Positions 11,706 through 22,304 of a stretch of DNA of 64,000 nt are shown here, in pieces. The position numbers and the translations under genes are program-made. Below the pieces are notes generated by a model. It was not told the origin of the DNA, did not search any database, and saw only the letters and a list, made by a program, of their open reading frames with translations. Source of the stretch: Tretioscincus oriximinensis (Eukaryota > Chordata > Lepidosauria > Squamata > Gymnophthalmidae); contig JAJVDF010000437.1 of assembly GCA_022410635.1 (NCBI GenBank), positions 124,001-188,000 on the forward strand, written 5' to 3'. The stretch's first letter is position 1. Each line of letters begins with the position of its first letter.

Positions 11706-11919
11706 GGAGGGAAGGTGCCTGAAAGCAAGAGGCCGAAAATGGTGCCGGCCTCTTGCTTTATAGTCCGGCGTTGCGCCGGAAGCGCGTCACCGGANGCCAT
11801 GTTTTTTGAGGTCAAATGTGACCTCAAAAAACATGGAGGNGCCCATGCCGAGATGCTCCCAGGCGCGCGCCGGTAACAAGCGGCTGCCCTTACGTGGGGC
11901 CGCTCCTTTTCTCTTTCAC
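11706..11919. repeat. GC-rich segment with three consecutive hairpins
   Basis: Three perfect inverted repeats lie side by side: 13-bp arms 11722-11734/11747-11759, 7-bp arms TCCGGCG/CGCCGGA at 11764-11780, and 18-bp arms 11797-11814/11819-11836 around a 4-base loop. The right end, CTCTTTCAC at 11911-11919, is the inverse of GTGAAAGAG at 10552-10560. So 10552-11919 minus the L1 may be one older element into which the L1 jumped. Family unknown. Confidence 0.55.
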
Positions 11920-13179
11920 AATTATGCTTGCTTCTGCACTGACATATCCCATGGAAGTTATTAATGCATCAAGAATGAGTATTTTAATGCTATTCCTCTT
12001 CTATGCTTCTGTTCAGTATTAGGACCTTTTTTGGGGGGTGGGGATGGAGAGGGGAAGACTGATTTTATTTTGCTTTTCATTATGTTTTGTTAGGTGCTGT
12101 TCCAGTGCATGCTTTTAATTCATCTTCAGTCATCTTCTTGCAGACTAAATCAGAAGAAGTTTGTTTTTCTTGCTTTAGTCCAGTTTTTCAGAACTGAAGA
12201 TGGATTACACATACATGTCAGAATAGCAGCTTAATGTTTGAAATATTTTTGTTTTCATTTTTATTTTGCTGTCCAAACAAGGTACATTTGGCAGGTTACA
12301 AATAAAAATAATGAATGCTATTATCATGCTTATAAACTATGAGTACTACTATGTTACAATAATGATACTGTTCAGAATTCACAATCGTAGACTAGATGAA
12401 ACTCAACAATTCAAGTCCTAACCAAGAACCTCAAAGCCATTATGTCAATATCGGAGAACAGAAATTATTATACAGTGTCATATCACAGCTGTTAATTATT
12501 TAGTTGGTGTTGGCCTTCATTTCACATTGAGTTCTTCCCAAGAATTTAAGATGATATAATGTATTGATGTAAGATATGTGTGGATCTGAAAAGTGGGGCC
12601 TTATGCAGTTGATCAATAGAGAATTTATCAGTATGAAGTTGTTGTATGTGCTAAGTTTTTTTGCTGTGACATCCAATGTACTGATAACTGGAATCACNGC
12701 TGTTGGCTTGAATCATAGTCTTTAAGCTTAGATCTTTGAATCTTGTTGTTGCTTTATCTAACTATCTAAAAAATCTAAGGTGCATTTCATGTGTTAGATA
12801 GTTCCAAAACAGAATAGCTTGCCACTTTGCTGATGGCTCTCTCTCATTTTGAAAGTGGACCAAAGCTGGATTAAAACTTAAGTGGAACACAACCAAGAGT
12901 TGTCTACAGTACTTAGTTTTCTCCAATTAACATCAATCTTGCTGACCAGTCAAATCTTGAAGAGATTTGCATTGTATGTGAAAGTCTTAATATTCTCTCT
13001 TAAATGACAATTTAATATAATTAATTATATTTAAATTCCATTTTCTCTTCCCTTTCTTGAAGGAAGATGGAAATATGTATTAAGTTTTGTTACAACAATA
13101 TTTTGGAATTTTCATCTTTTTTTCCTCATTTAAAACACCAAGGAAACTGTATATTAAAACTGTGCTCCTTGCTTAACAG
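11920..13179 (+). other. Intron of the gene ending at 14953 (inferred); no other feature
   Basis: AT-rich sequence upstream of the exon at 13180. No further convincing exon was found between here and the window start, so the upstream coding exons probably lie outside the window. Confidence 0.45.
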
Positions 13180-13287
13180 ACTGCTGTGTGGAAGGAACAG
13201 ACAATAAGCCAGCCAGTGAAGATTTAGTTAGAAATCCAGTAATGAGCTCTGATTTATTACTAAAAAGTCAAATGTCCAAATATCAAG
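13180..13287 (+). CDS. Penultimate coding exon of an unrecognised gene (partial)
   Basis: A 108-bp exon candidate. It is preceded by a pyrimidine-containing acceptor (CTCCTTGCTTAACAG) and followed by a near-consensus donor (CAAG|GTAAGTTGT). Only one of the three frames is open. It uses the first two bases to finish a codon begun in the previous exon (phase 1) and ends with one G left over (phase 1), so the exon is symmetric and could be skipped without a frameshift. It encodes 35 full residues beginning CCVEGTDNKPASEDLV and ending SDLLLKSQMSKYQ. These are polar and Ser-rich, without a membrane segment or recognised domain, as in a disordered tail. The left-over G joins exon 14805-14953 to make Asp. 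I do not recognise the protein. An alternative is a chance open frame between splice-like sites, but the agreement with the next exon argues against it. Confidence 0.62.
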
Positions 13288-14804
13288 GTAAGTTGTGAAA
13301 CTGAGATGTTACATTGTGTATTAAAATATACTTCTCTTGAGATACGAATGTGGAAAGCAACTTGCTTTTCAGAGGGGTCTGAATACGTCTCTAAAGTTGA
13401 AGCATCACAGACAATTTCTTCTATTTGTGGGTATTACAAACAGCCCTTTTTCTCTAAAACAGCAGCACAGAATAACACAGGCAGTGCAGGAGGAGAAGGG
13501 GAGCTACTGGTGCTGGGAGGAAAGGAAACAACAGCAGCCCTTTAGTTGCCCCATCCACCACCTAACTATGGAGGACAGCAAGATGGAAAGTGGAGTTGCC
13601 ATTGCTTTCTTCACTTGACCCAAGAACTGGCAACTTACCAATGTTACTGAGCCAGTACAGTTGATCCAGATAGTTTTGTTCATCAGTCATATTTTGCCCT
13701 TAATTTCTATCGCTGATACAAAGGCAATGACAAATCACAGACTTCGGAACCTTGGACAGGCATTGGCAGTGCATGTTGTTGCCAGTGTCATAGCTTTAGC
13801 TCCTCTTGTCCAGGCAAGCAGGCAGCACTGCAGCAAAATCCTGGAGGTCACAGGAAGATGGCACTGGCAAGTTCTGCAACTGTAAGGGCTTCTACCAGCT
13901 TCTTGGGGGCCTGAGCCCCATGACAGGCCCACCTCAACCTTGGACTCTGCCTTGGTAGGTACCTTTTGCTGCCATAATAGGAGCAGCTATCCTGCTGCTC
14001 ACCATGTATGTTGCTGCCTCTTGCTGTTGGGGCCAGGTAGGTAAGAGCTCAGCTGGAAGAGCTGTTGCTGGGAAATGCGNCCAGGAGGCAGAAATAGGGC
14101 AGATGGCACGTTGGCCACTGAGAACAGTCATGTCTTTTTGCTTCTTCGCTCAGCAGTTGGCCAGACTTCACCACTAGTTATGAACAAGTCATTATATCCC
14201 TTGTATCAGCCAATTCTTTAGTTCAACAAAAATTAACAAATATTTTTTTCCCTGTTAAAACAAACTGCTTTATTAAAGTTTGAGACTGTTTGCCACAGTT
14301 ATTTCAAAGTGTTCTTAAAGCCACTTCATCCACAGTTCTTAGAGGAAAATCCCTCTGGAAAATCTTCTAATCTGATACTCTTACTTGATAGTCTCCCAGT
14401 TCAATTCTATCATAAAGTTGCCTGGGTGACCTTGGGCTTTCAGAGCTCTCCGAGCCCCTCCTACTTCACAAGGCATCTGTTGTAGGGAGAAAAACAGAAG
14501 GTGATATAAGCCACTTTAAAGCCTGTCAGGTTAAGAAAAGTGAGTTATAAAAGCTCCTCCTCCTCTTCTTCTCCTTCTCTTCCTCCTCTTTCTCCTCCTC
14601 CTTCTCCAGTTTACAGAAATAAATAAATTCAAAAATTCGCATTGAATGTTACTGCAGTCTTTTATTTAATAAAATCTGCTTTGTTAGAAAAGTTTTTTTT
14701 AAAAAAACAGCAGCCTTTCCAGCAGTCAAATACAACCCTTGATTGACAATTGTGTGTTGCCAGTGATGCTGCAATTTTAACTGGTGCTTGCTTTTGTCTT
14801 GTAG
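13288..14804 (+). other. Intron between the last two coding exons
   Basis: Bounded by GTAAGT at 13288 and by a pyrimidine-rich acceptor (GCTTTTGTCTTGTAG) ending at 14804. A more GC-rich stretch (about 13440-14130) and a Sauria-like SINE fragment (14378-14612) lie inside. Open frames on both strands at 13306-14131 have no splice support and are treated as intronic noise. Confidence 0.55.
14378..14612 (+). mobile_element. Sauria-like SINE, degenerate, with CTT/CTC tail
   Basis: Starts within the head (GTCTCCCAGTTCAATTCTAT), continues through GACCTTGGGC...CTCCTACTTCACAAGGCATCTGTTG and the tail region ATATAAGCCACTTTAAA, then ends in a TCC/TTC-rich microsatellite (14552-14608). Same body as the copies at 44.0 and 54.1 kb. 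The 5' end is missing. Confidence 0.75.
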
Positions 14805-14953
14805 ATGTGAATACATTCCAAAGACCATGGAGTTTNAGTCGTGGTGATGTTCAGCCACAGCACCTTTCAGATGTTCTTCCACATCATCTGTCTTCTGACA
14901 TGGGACATGATTCAGAGAATGGTGACACCGAGGAAAAGATTGTTTATCTCTAA
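14805..14953 (+). CDS. Terminal coding exon of the same unrecognised gene
   Basis: Follows a strong acceptor (TTTTGTCTTGTAG|AT). Read in the phase left by exon 13180-13287, it gives Asp followed by 48 residues and TAA at 14951-14953. The tail begins VNTFQRPWS, has one unread residue (N at 14836), then SRGDVQPQHLSDVLPHHLSS and an acidic stretch (DMGHDSENGDTEE), and ends KIVYL. The end has hydrophobic residues at positions 0 and -2 (L and V), compatible with a class II PDZ ligand, which would suit a membrane or junction protein; that is inference only. There is no membrane segment or catalytic motif. Phase agreement with the previous exon, splice sites on both sides of the intron, and a clean stop make this a credible gene 3' end. 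I cannot name it. Confidence 0.65.
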
Positions 14954-15469
14954 TTTTTCCTTCTCTACTATCNGTAGCACTTTGGGACAATGTTATTGCT
15001 GTCCATAATTGTTTAATATATTATTTATTGCAAAATGCAAAGTTTTAAATATCTACACAATACCAATTAAATTATTTTTAAACATGCTCCTAGACATACA
15101 ATAGCTATTACATCTAAAGTGCCTTGCAAGCAGTTTCAAATGTTGTTTAGCATAAACATCAGCAATGACTTCTATGTTCATTTCAAATGTATGTGTTAAT
15201 GAACACATATATGTTTGTACATGTAAGATAATATAGTTGGAGTTTGAGAGGAAACAGTTTATTTTGGATTAAAACTTCACATTCGTCGTGTAGCTAATGC
15301 TCCATTTCATAGGAGCATTTCGGAATGTAATGTAGTTCAGAGATTTCTGCTTCAAGAGATGTGAAATGAAAAATAACAAGAGATACCTTGTTGACATTCT
15401 ACATTGTATTTGTATTCTTTTAAGATTTTGCCATAGGAATTACTTCCCCTGGTTGTTTATTCCACCAGT

Positions 15470-15600
15470 CAGTGAAGAACTAACTGCCCAGAAAATAATG
15501 GCAATAACAAACCACTTCTGTATCTTTACTCAAAACCTAATTAGACAGGTCTATATTAACTATGAGTCAGGTATGACTTGGTGATACTCAACAACAACAA
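15470..15600 (+). mobile_element. Probable Bov-B/RTE LINE 3' fragment
   Basis: Contains GGCAATAACAAACCACTTCTG and, 60 bases later, TGAGTCAGGTATGACTTGGTGATAC followed by CAACAACAACAA. These resemble the 3' end of Bov-B elements (GGCAATGGCAAACCACCTCTG ... a GTCAG-TGACTTG-type block ... simple tail). Short and diverged, so the call is tentative. Confidence 0.5.
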
Positions 15601-15911
15601 AGCGGAGTAGCTCAGAAACTATGTCAGCATTACAAAAGCAATCAGGATGACCTTGGTCTCTTGGGTGCTTTTTGGCATCCCCATTTTTATGGCCTTGGCC
15701 ATTATTGTGCTCCAAGAAGCAGATCAACAAGGTGCATCATAGTGAATTCTGTTGTCTGCAGAATATCTGCTGTAGGAACTACTACTATAGGATATACGGA
15801 TCAATAATACATAATTTCTATACACTTTTAATATATATGTAACTGACAACAACACTGAAACACTGTAAAATAATTGTATGGCTTTTTTACTATATTATTT
15901 ATGCATAGACA

Positions 15912-15917
15912 AATAAA
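15912..15917 (+). terminator. Candidate poly(A) signal AATAAA
   Basis: Canonical hexamer about 960 bases after the stop codon, followed by GTGTTTTGGGG, a GU-rich downstream element. Confidence 0.4.
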
Positions 15918-16712
15918 GTGTTTTGGGGAAAAAAGTAATCTACTGATATGGTGGACTACTTGTAATGGAGTCATATCCCTCTGACAATNCAGTAGAACAA
16001 TTATTGTAGGCTTTTGGTTGTAGGCTTTAGATTGAGAAGCACATCTGGAATAATTCTCAGGTGATGTTAGCTAAGAACTTACTTTGGCTTCTATGTATGA
16101 TAATACTGTAATCAATGCAGAACAAAGCTGCTTATGTTTTAGGTTCCAGTTGTTCCTGAACCACACCTAAGCATTCTGTTAGCCACAGTGAGATTCGGGA
16201 ACACCTGGAAGACTGAAAGTAGAGCATTTTTTCTGGAGAAGGCCTTTGCAAATCTGTACATTGTCTCCTCCATAGATCCTAAGTGTTTATTTTAAAAAGA
16301 AAGAGCTTTAGGAAACAGATATGTAGTTGCATCTTGGGCTCCATAAATTAGCTTCTGTTGGAGATATTTGCTCCTTAGCAGATGTTTTAGCTACTATGTA
16401 CATAACTTGCTTTTCAAAGCATTTTAGATCATTTTTGTTGAATGTTGCATTATAGCTTGTTTTTGGTTACAGCTACTGCTCATTTGTATCAAAGTATTGG
16501 AATTCATTTCATTGATATTCCTGNCTACTGGGGGAAACTGAAATATGAAAAACATAGACATTTTCTTGGCCTAGCGAAAATCAACTTATTTTCTACATAC
16601 ATGGTCAGCAAATCAATATGCATCTTTTGGAATGCTGAGCTTCGATACCTTAGAAAACATGTCTTGTCTTCTGTGTATTTTTCAGATATTGCTGTATATA
16701 CCTTTGAAATCT

Positions 16713-16718
16713 AATAAA
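16713..16718 (+). terminator. Second candidate poly(A) signal AATAAA
   Basis: Hexamer followed at once by TGTTTGTTATGTTCTTTATA, a good U/GU-rich downstream region. About 1.76 kb after the stop. Confidence 0.35.
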
Positions 16719-16839
16719 TGTTTGTTATGTTCTTTATAATTCTGATGTTTGGTAAATGTGTTCAGCCACCATTTAGAACATCTGTACTATTAATAAGAAA
16801 TGGAGCACTCTGCAGTGGTGCAATGCTGGAGGTTTGCTC

Positions 16840-17090
16840 TCAGATGGGACTGCTAACTAGGTGGCGGTATATGTGCAGTCCCTCAGGGCGGTGTGGGCAG
16901 CATGGGGCTGTGATAGATTGTGCTGGGCACAGCGGGGCTCTGGCATTTTGGACTGGACGGGGATAGCCTGCAGCAACACCGATCGCTTCAACATGGATGC
17001 CATCATTTCTGTTGGAGATGACGGACATTGTGTCCACTCACCCTCCCCCCTTAGAGCGACATTCACTGCCATAGAAATTATGGATTGCTC
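16840..17090. other. GC-rich unassigned block
   Basis: Locally GC-rich sequence with overlapping open frames on both strands but no splice or family support. It ends at a 10-bp-arm palindrome (ATAGTTACAG/CTGTAACTAT, 17091-17113) just before a CR1 insertion. Confidence 0.4.
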
Positions 17091-17117
17091 ATAGTTACAG
17101 TTACTGTAACTATGATT

Positions 17118-17416
17118 TACTTCCAGAAGAGGTGATGGTAGCTAACAGCTTGTATAGCTTCAAGACATGACTAGCCAGGTTTATGGACACCAAGGGTATA
17201 AATGGGTACTAGGATGGATGTCCGGATGTTGCCTCCGTGATGGAGCAACAGGCAGTACTTCTGAAATAACATTTGCAGGGAGTCATGAACAGGTGCATAT
17301 TTTGTTTCCTCCTGTTCAGACTGCCCAGGTGCATCTGGTGGGCCTCTGTGTGAGACAGAATGCTGCACTAGATGGGCTCTAGCCTGATTCAGTATGGTTC
17401 TTCTTATGTTCTTAAA
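17118..17416 (+). mobile_element. CR1 LINE 3' end
   Basis: Short plus-strand copy containing the last residues of ORF2 (CCAGAAGAGGTGATGGTAGC ... GGTTTATGGACACCAAGG), the 3'UTR, and the terminal TTCTTATGTTCTT. Strongly 5'-truncated; the coding part is broken. Confidence 0.9.
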
Positions 17417-17789
17417 GTTTTTGACAATGGTAATGTTTCAAATGCTGGGATTCAAAGCTATCATTAAAGCAAGAGGGGGCTGCTTTGAAGAATATAAATA
17501 TTCCAGTTTGTTTAACACTTTTGTTTGGCTGATTATTGCTGAATTCCTACACATTCCTTCATATTTTGGGGATCTTAAGTATAAATCTACAGTGTGGGAA
17601 AAAATGACANATTTTAATACTTTAAATGTTTGGTTGAATTAAACACGGGTTCTGGAAAAAATAAAACCTCATTAAACCTCTACTAGGTCACTACAATAAA
17701 AATACATTCTCTTTCCTTCCCATAAGCCACTTCAATTGAAAATGTGTTCAGTTTATAGCCAAGTCCAGACACTGTCAGCAGTGCTGGTA

Positions 17790-18156
17790 GAGAGGTGCCA
17801 TCTTAAAGGTGTGCTGAGGCACCCATAAAGTTCAAGTAATGTTTTCTTATCTGTTCTTNGTGCCGTTCAAATTTTGTACTGAACACTGGCTCTGTGAAGG
17901 CAGCTGTGATGGGGGAGGTCCTTCTGAAGGAAAGAGAGTAGAGTCACCTGTCCTGCTTCCGCACCTGTTCCAGGCCAGCCAATTGCAAAGCAATGCCTGG
18001 CACAGGTGTGGAAGCAGTTCATAGGGCTCTGCTGTTTTTAAGAGGAGTATAAGTGGCCAGCACTCGACACAAAGTTTGAACAGCACCAGAGAATAGGTAA
18101 GAAAATATTACCTGAACTCCCAGGTGCCTCAGCGCACCTTGAAGATGGCGCCCACT
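17790..18156. repeat. Fold-back (long inverted repeat) element, ~370 bp
   Basis: The left half from GAGAGGTGCCATCTTAAAGG through GTTCAAATTTTGTACTGAAC matches, with substitutions, the reverse complement of the right half (GTTTGAACAGCACCAGAGAA through AAGATGGCGCCCACTC), over roughly 100 bp. An inner hairpin (17953-17975 with 17995-18017; arms CTGCTTCCGCACCTGTTCC and its near complement) sits around the centre, so most of the element is one imperfect palindrome. This organisation suits a fold-back or MITE-type DNA element. No transposase is present. The mirrored open frames on the two strands are a by-product of the palindrome. Confidence 0.7.
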
Positions 18157-18597
18157 CAGTGGCACCAACTCAAATCTTTCTGGGAATAGGACAGATGTGG
18201 TTACATGTGCATGATGCTGAGAAAACACACCAGCCCTGCCAATCCCGAACATGAAGTGGTAGAAATATCATTGGCAGCCCTGTGCTGCAAGTGACTAGAC
18301 AGTGGGAGACACTGGGAAATATTTATCGTAGTGCTTTTTTTGGCATCCCTGGATAGAGCCAAGGTTTTGTTAAGGTGCCTTTATTTAATGAAGGTAATTA
18401 GTACTTTGACTCAACCAGGCTCTTTGCAAGATAATGGTTTATTTAGTACAAATAGGGAAAAGGTAAAGGCATAATGGATACAAGTCATTTTCCAAAAGAT
18501 CAAGTTGTGGGGATCAGTCATATACCATATATTAATTGGCAATAATATATATTAATATAATATGAACTTGGATTGACCCTGTGAGCCAAAGTCAGGC

Positions 18598-19180
18598 CTG
18601 TTGGGAAATTTTGCAAAAAATCTCTGGTCAACCCAGCCTAGGAGTTTACAGGAACCACCTAATCACTTCTTCCTGCCCCCAAGGCATATCTCATTCATGG
18701 AAGCCTTGCCAGACTGAATAGATTAAATTGACACCTATTAAGGCAAAGGCACAATCTTTGTTTGACTAGGCTGTGCACCTGGGCTGACCAGCCTGATAGC
18801 AGCCAGGAGGTAAACCATTTAAGATCATTAAGACCACTTCTCCTCAGGGTGAGTCACTGGATTCCAGTAATTAAGATAATGCAAAAGCAATTAAGTGGCT
18901 ACTGAGGGTCCATCCTGTTTGCCAACCTTATACCATATTTGGAGTTCCTGACCAGGCTGCACCTCCTTGGGGAGGAGAGAAACATGTCACACAGGTGTCA
19001 CTCCTGACCCACGTGGGGTCTGCCCACCCCTTTTTCATCGTCATAATCCTAATACACACCTTCTGATTTTGGGTCAATAAAAGATTGAACACGAGGGCAT
19101 TCTGGAGGACTCCATGACCCGTGGACCTCCTGAAATCGCTTCTTGAGCCAAGTCGTGTTGCACGTGTGATTCCTGTTACA
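18598..19180 (+). mobile_element. LTR-like repeat (tentative)
   Basis: Starts near TGTTGGGAAATTTTGC. It contains AATAAAAGATTGAACACGAG at 19077 (a poly(A)-signal-like box) followed by a U5-like CT/GT-rich stretch, and could end near CCTGTTACA. The part at 18921-18988 (ACCATATTTGG ... GGCTGCACCTCCTTGGGGAG) recurs at the window end (63948-64000), showing it is a dispersed repeat. No target-site duplication, primer-binding site or retroviral genes were found, so LTR is a hypothesis and the ends are approximate. Confidence 0.35.
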
Positions 19181-19342
19181 CGTGTCTACCTAGTGCGGAC
19201 CAAGCTGCCTTCTGATTTCCGTTAGGCATCAAATAACGTGGAAAGCGAATACCCGTTAGCAAGTGATATACTACAAAACTCTGCTGCCTGCAGACAATGT
19301 TGAAGATTCCAGTTGGTGTCAAAACACTTTGTTTCAACAACT

Positions 19343-19525
19343 TACATAAGAACATAAGAACATAAGAAGAGCCATACTGGATCAGGCCACAGCCCATCGA
19401 GTCCAGCATTCTGTGTCACACAAAGGCCCACCAGATGCACCTGGGCAGTCCGAACAGAGGAAAGCAAAATATGCTGCTCCTGTTCGTGACTCCCTGCAAA
19501 TGGTATTTCAAAAGTCCTTTTAAAA
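19343..19525 (-). mobile_element. CR1 LINE 3' end, minus strand
   Basis: Three octamers (AAGAACAT) then GAGCCATACTGGATCAGGCC and the 3'UTR as far as TGGTATTTCAAAAGTCC, where it is truncated. The sequence is close to the copy at 48.1 kb, suggesting a relatively young subfamily. Confidence 0.9.
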
Positions 19526-22304
19526 ACCCTTTGTAAACCAGGCAACGGCTCACCCTTGGATGTGGTTTTAATTTAGCAATATTATTATTTATTGTTAACT
19601 TGACAGCAGCTCTATATGCTGACAACAACACAAATTTATATAAGGATCTTTCTAGACAAGAAGTACATCCTAGGAAATAGATCCCAGTAAATCCTTGTTG
19701 AGTTCAATGGGATTCCAAAGAGGATAGAAACTGCTGTCAGATTATTATTAATTTAAACCAGTTCCTTGCTTTAATCACTTGAGAACACATCTTCCTATCA
19801 CAGGAAACAGTAACATACAATGGGATATGAGAATATTATTACAGTAATTACCAGGTTGATACTTGGGTCCCTGAAGGACACATTAATGACCTTTTCCATC
19901 TGGAATGCTCATCTTGGTTCCAGCTGGAGCCCCAAGTGTATCACTTTAATGGTTTTCAATTAATCTGTCTGTTGTAATTACCCACCTGTAAAAGCATGAT
20001 GAAATAGTAATGGCTGTGACTTTAACTATATTTACATAGCACAAAATTAGCCTTATACAAAATCTGTCTTCTATCCTGACTGCTTGTATAGGTNCAATAC
20101 TCAGCTTTTACAATGCTAAAGCAAAAGATAAATGATGCGGTTACTTTTAGTTCATTGACAGATAGACATTTCATGCATAGCGACACTTAGAAGCAGGTCC
20201 AACTCTGTCAGTGGAATTTGCTTTGTCCAAAGTATGCTGACTGCTATTAGAAATAATAACCAATTTTAAAGCATTTTTTGGTGGAGGAGAATCCACTTCA
20301 GGGCTAGAGAATATAGGAAGAAAACTACTGCAGAGTCTTTTGTTATGGTCTTCATTTTGTGAATGATGACGAACTAAGATGTAACTATCTTTCTCTCAAC
20401 CTCCTTCTCTTCTTTATTTCATGAAGGATCTCACAAATTCACTTATCTGGAGAAATACCTGCAATGCTATAAAAACCTTGGAGCCATTTTTATTTTCCTT
20501 CCCTCCCTCTATCCTTTCTTCTCCCTTTTCCTGCCTTTTCTGTACCTTAGCTGCACTCTAAAAGTTGTAGCTCTACTTTCCGGGTTCTACCAATTAAGCT
20601 CTCTCTCTATCTTGCTGTTCCTTCTACATGTCCTTTTTTAATGTATCTATGTTTTCCTCCTCTGCTGCCTGCCTACCTAGGAACAGGGAGGGCCAAGGCC
20701 AGCCAGGTAGTTTTACTTTTCAGCTCCTGCTTTTTGTAAGGGTTTGATTTTTTCAGCTCTGCTGCACATGACTTTAAAAATTCTACCACCTTCATGAAGA
20801 GGCAGAAGCCTCTACATTGGGTGTGTGTTTGTTGTGTCTCCTGTGTGCATGTCTGCATTTAACATTCTGCTGGCTCTGATTGGATTATAAGGTCCAACCA
20901 GGGCCATTTTAGATGCTCATCACAATGAAATGCCACTTATTTAGATTTCAGATAAGACCACTATCCGCAGCATCTTTAAAACACTATAGCTATGTGTGAT
21001 CATAATGAAAATTATTCTTTCTTTCTATGTAATATGTGTTGGAATATGCAGCTCATTGCAGGCTTCAGCAGAGTAAGGACTATGCCCCTTTAAGACACTT
21101 GGGCTAAAGGCTTGGGAGAGCAAAGTTTTCCATTTTCTAGATATAGAATTAAGAGTAGCCTTTTTCTAAATTAATTGATACAGAATACAAGGGGATGATT
21201 TTATGAATCGATTGGATGGTGTCATCTCTATAAGCTGCCTTGTCCTAAATAATGCCAAGAAACNTAAGGAACAGTTCAGAAATTATCAACATATTTAGGC
21301 CATGGATATACTTGGAATTTTGAGGGTCTACTACAAATAAGGCCAGAGACAGCGTCACACTGAATGCTCATGGAATAAGTATAATTACGGGAACGAAATC
21401 TGGAGAAATTCCATCAGGTTACTGAGAAGAAGAGGGTACATGTTATGTGATTAAGAACTAGAACTTGAAGCAAAGCACATGTGTTGCTTTGCAGGTGGAT
21501 CCAGGAATAACATATTGCCATAACTCGTTAGGACAGAAAGATGTTTCGGCTTCAAAATAACCATCTGAATTATTTGTGACTTTTCCCCCTCACGCTGTCA
21601 TCTTTTCTTAGCAGAATGCCATAACTCAAAAAGTTGTTACCATGTCATATCATAAACAGTTCCTACAGACATGCTGGCAAGTTCACAGTTTGGTATCAGC
21701 TTCTAAAAATGGTGCTTTAGATGTTTTACTTTATTAGAAATTCTGTTCATTTGCAGAGTTGGCACAAAGTTATGGCAAAAAGATATAAAAGAGCAAAACC
21801 ACAGATGTTCTGATTTTCAGTGATGTTTGCGTCTTCTGAAATGAAAAGTAGATCACATCATCAGAATAATTTTCTGCTCCCTTTTCTCTGGTTCTCCATT
21901 TCTAAAGATCATTTGACTTTGCACAGTTCCAAACCAACCCCAAATGCATAATTTGCATAATCTAAAATGTGCATGTATGAGCCATAACAAATGTTTCCAT
22001 GTTCATTTTTTTAATTGTTAGTGAAATCACTCTGAATGGTTAATTTAAATACAGAGTGGATGAATACCTCTGATGATAATGAAAGATGGGAAGTACTGTC
22101 TCTTNTTCATTTCCTTATATATTTCACATCTGTATGTAAAGAAACCACGCAGAGCTTTGTTAACATCCGAGCCTGGAGTTGAGATGAAAGAATTTCATTG
22201 TCGGATTGACAAATGATGTTCTTGCTTTTCTGTTTTGAAATACATGGACTGCTTTTGTTCCTTAACAACTTTTGCTCTTGAGCATAAGAACATTCCTGCC
22301 TATA
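19526..22304. other. No recognisable gene or repeat
   Basis: About 2.8 kb of AT-rich unassigned DNA. Short frames such as the minus-strand one at 20673-20858 have no support. Confidence 0.5.

Larger units (their letters stand above)
14954..15935 (+). other. Probable 3'UTR of the gene ending at 14953
   Basis: AT-rich sequence after the stop codon. A canonical AATAAA is at 15912-15917. A second AATAAA at 16713-16718 is followed by GT/T-rich sequence and would give a longer alternative 3'UTR. A probable Bov-B fragment (15470-15600) sits inside. Confidence 0.45.

Noticed and set aside
17839..18252. Mirrored open frames on both strands
   Set aside because: A consequence of the fold-back palindrome at 17790-18156.
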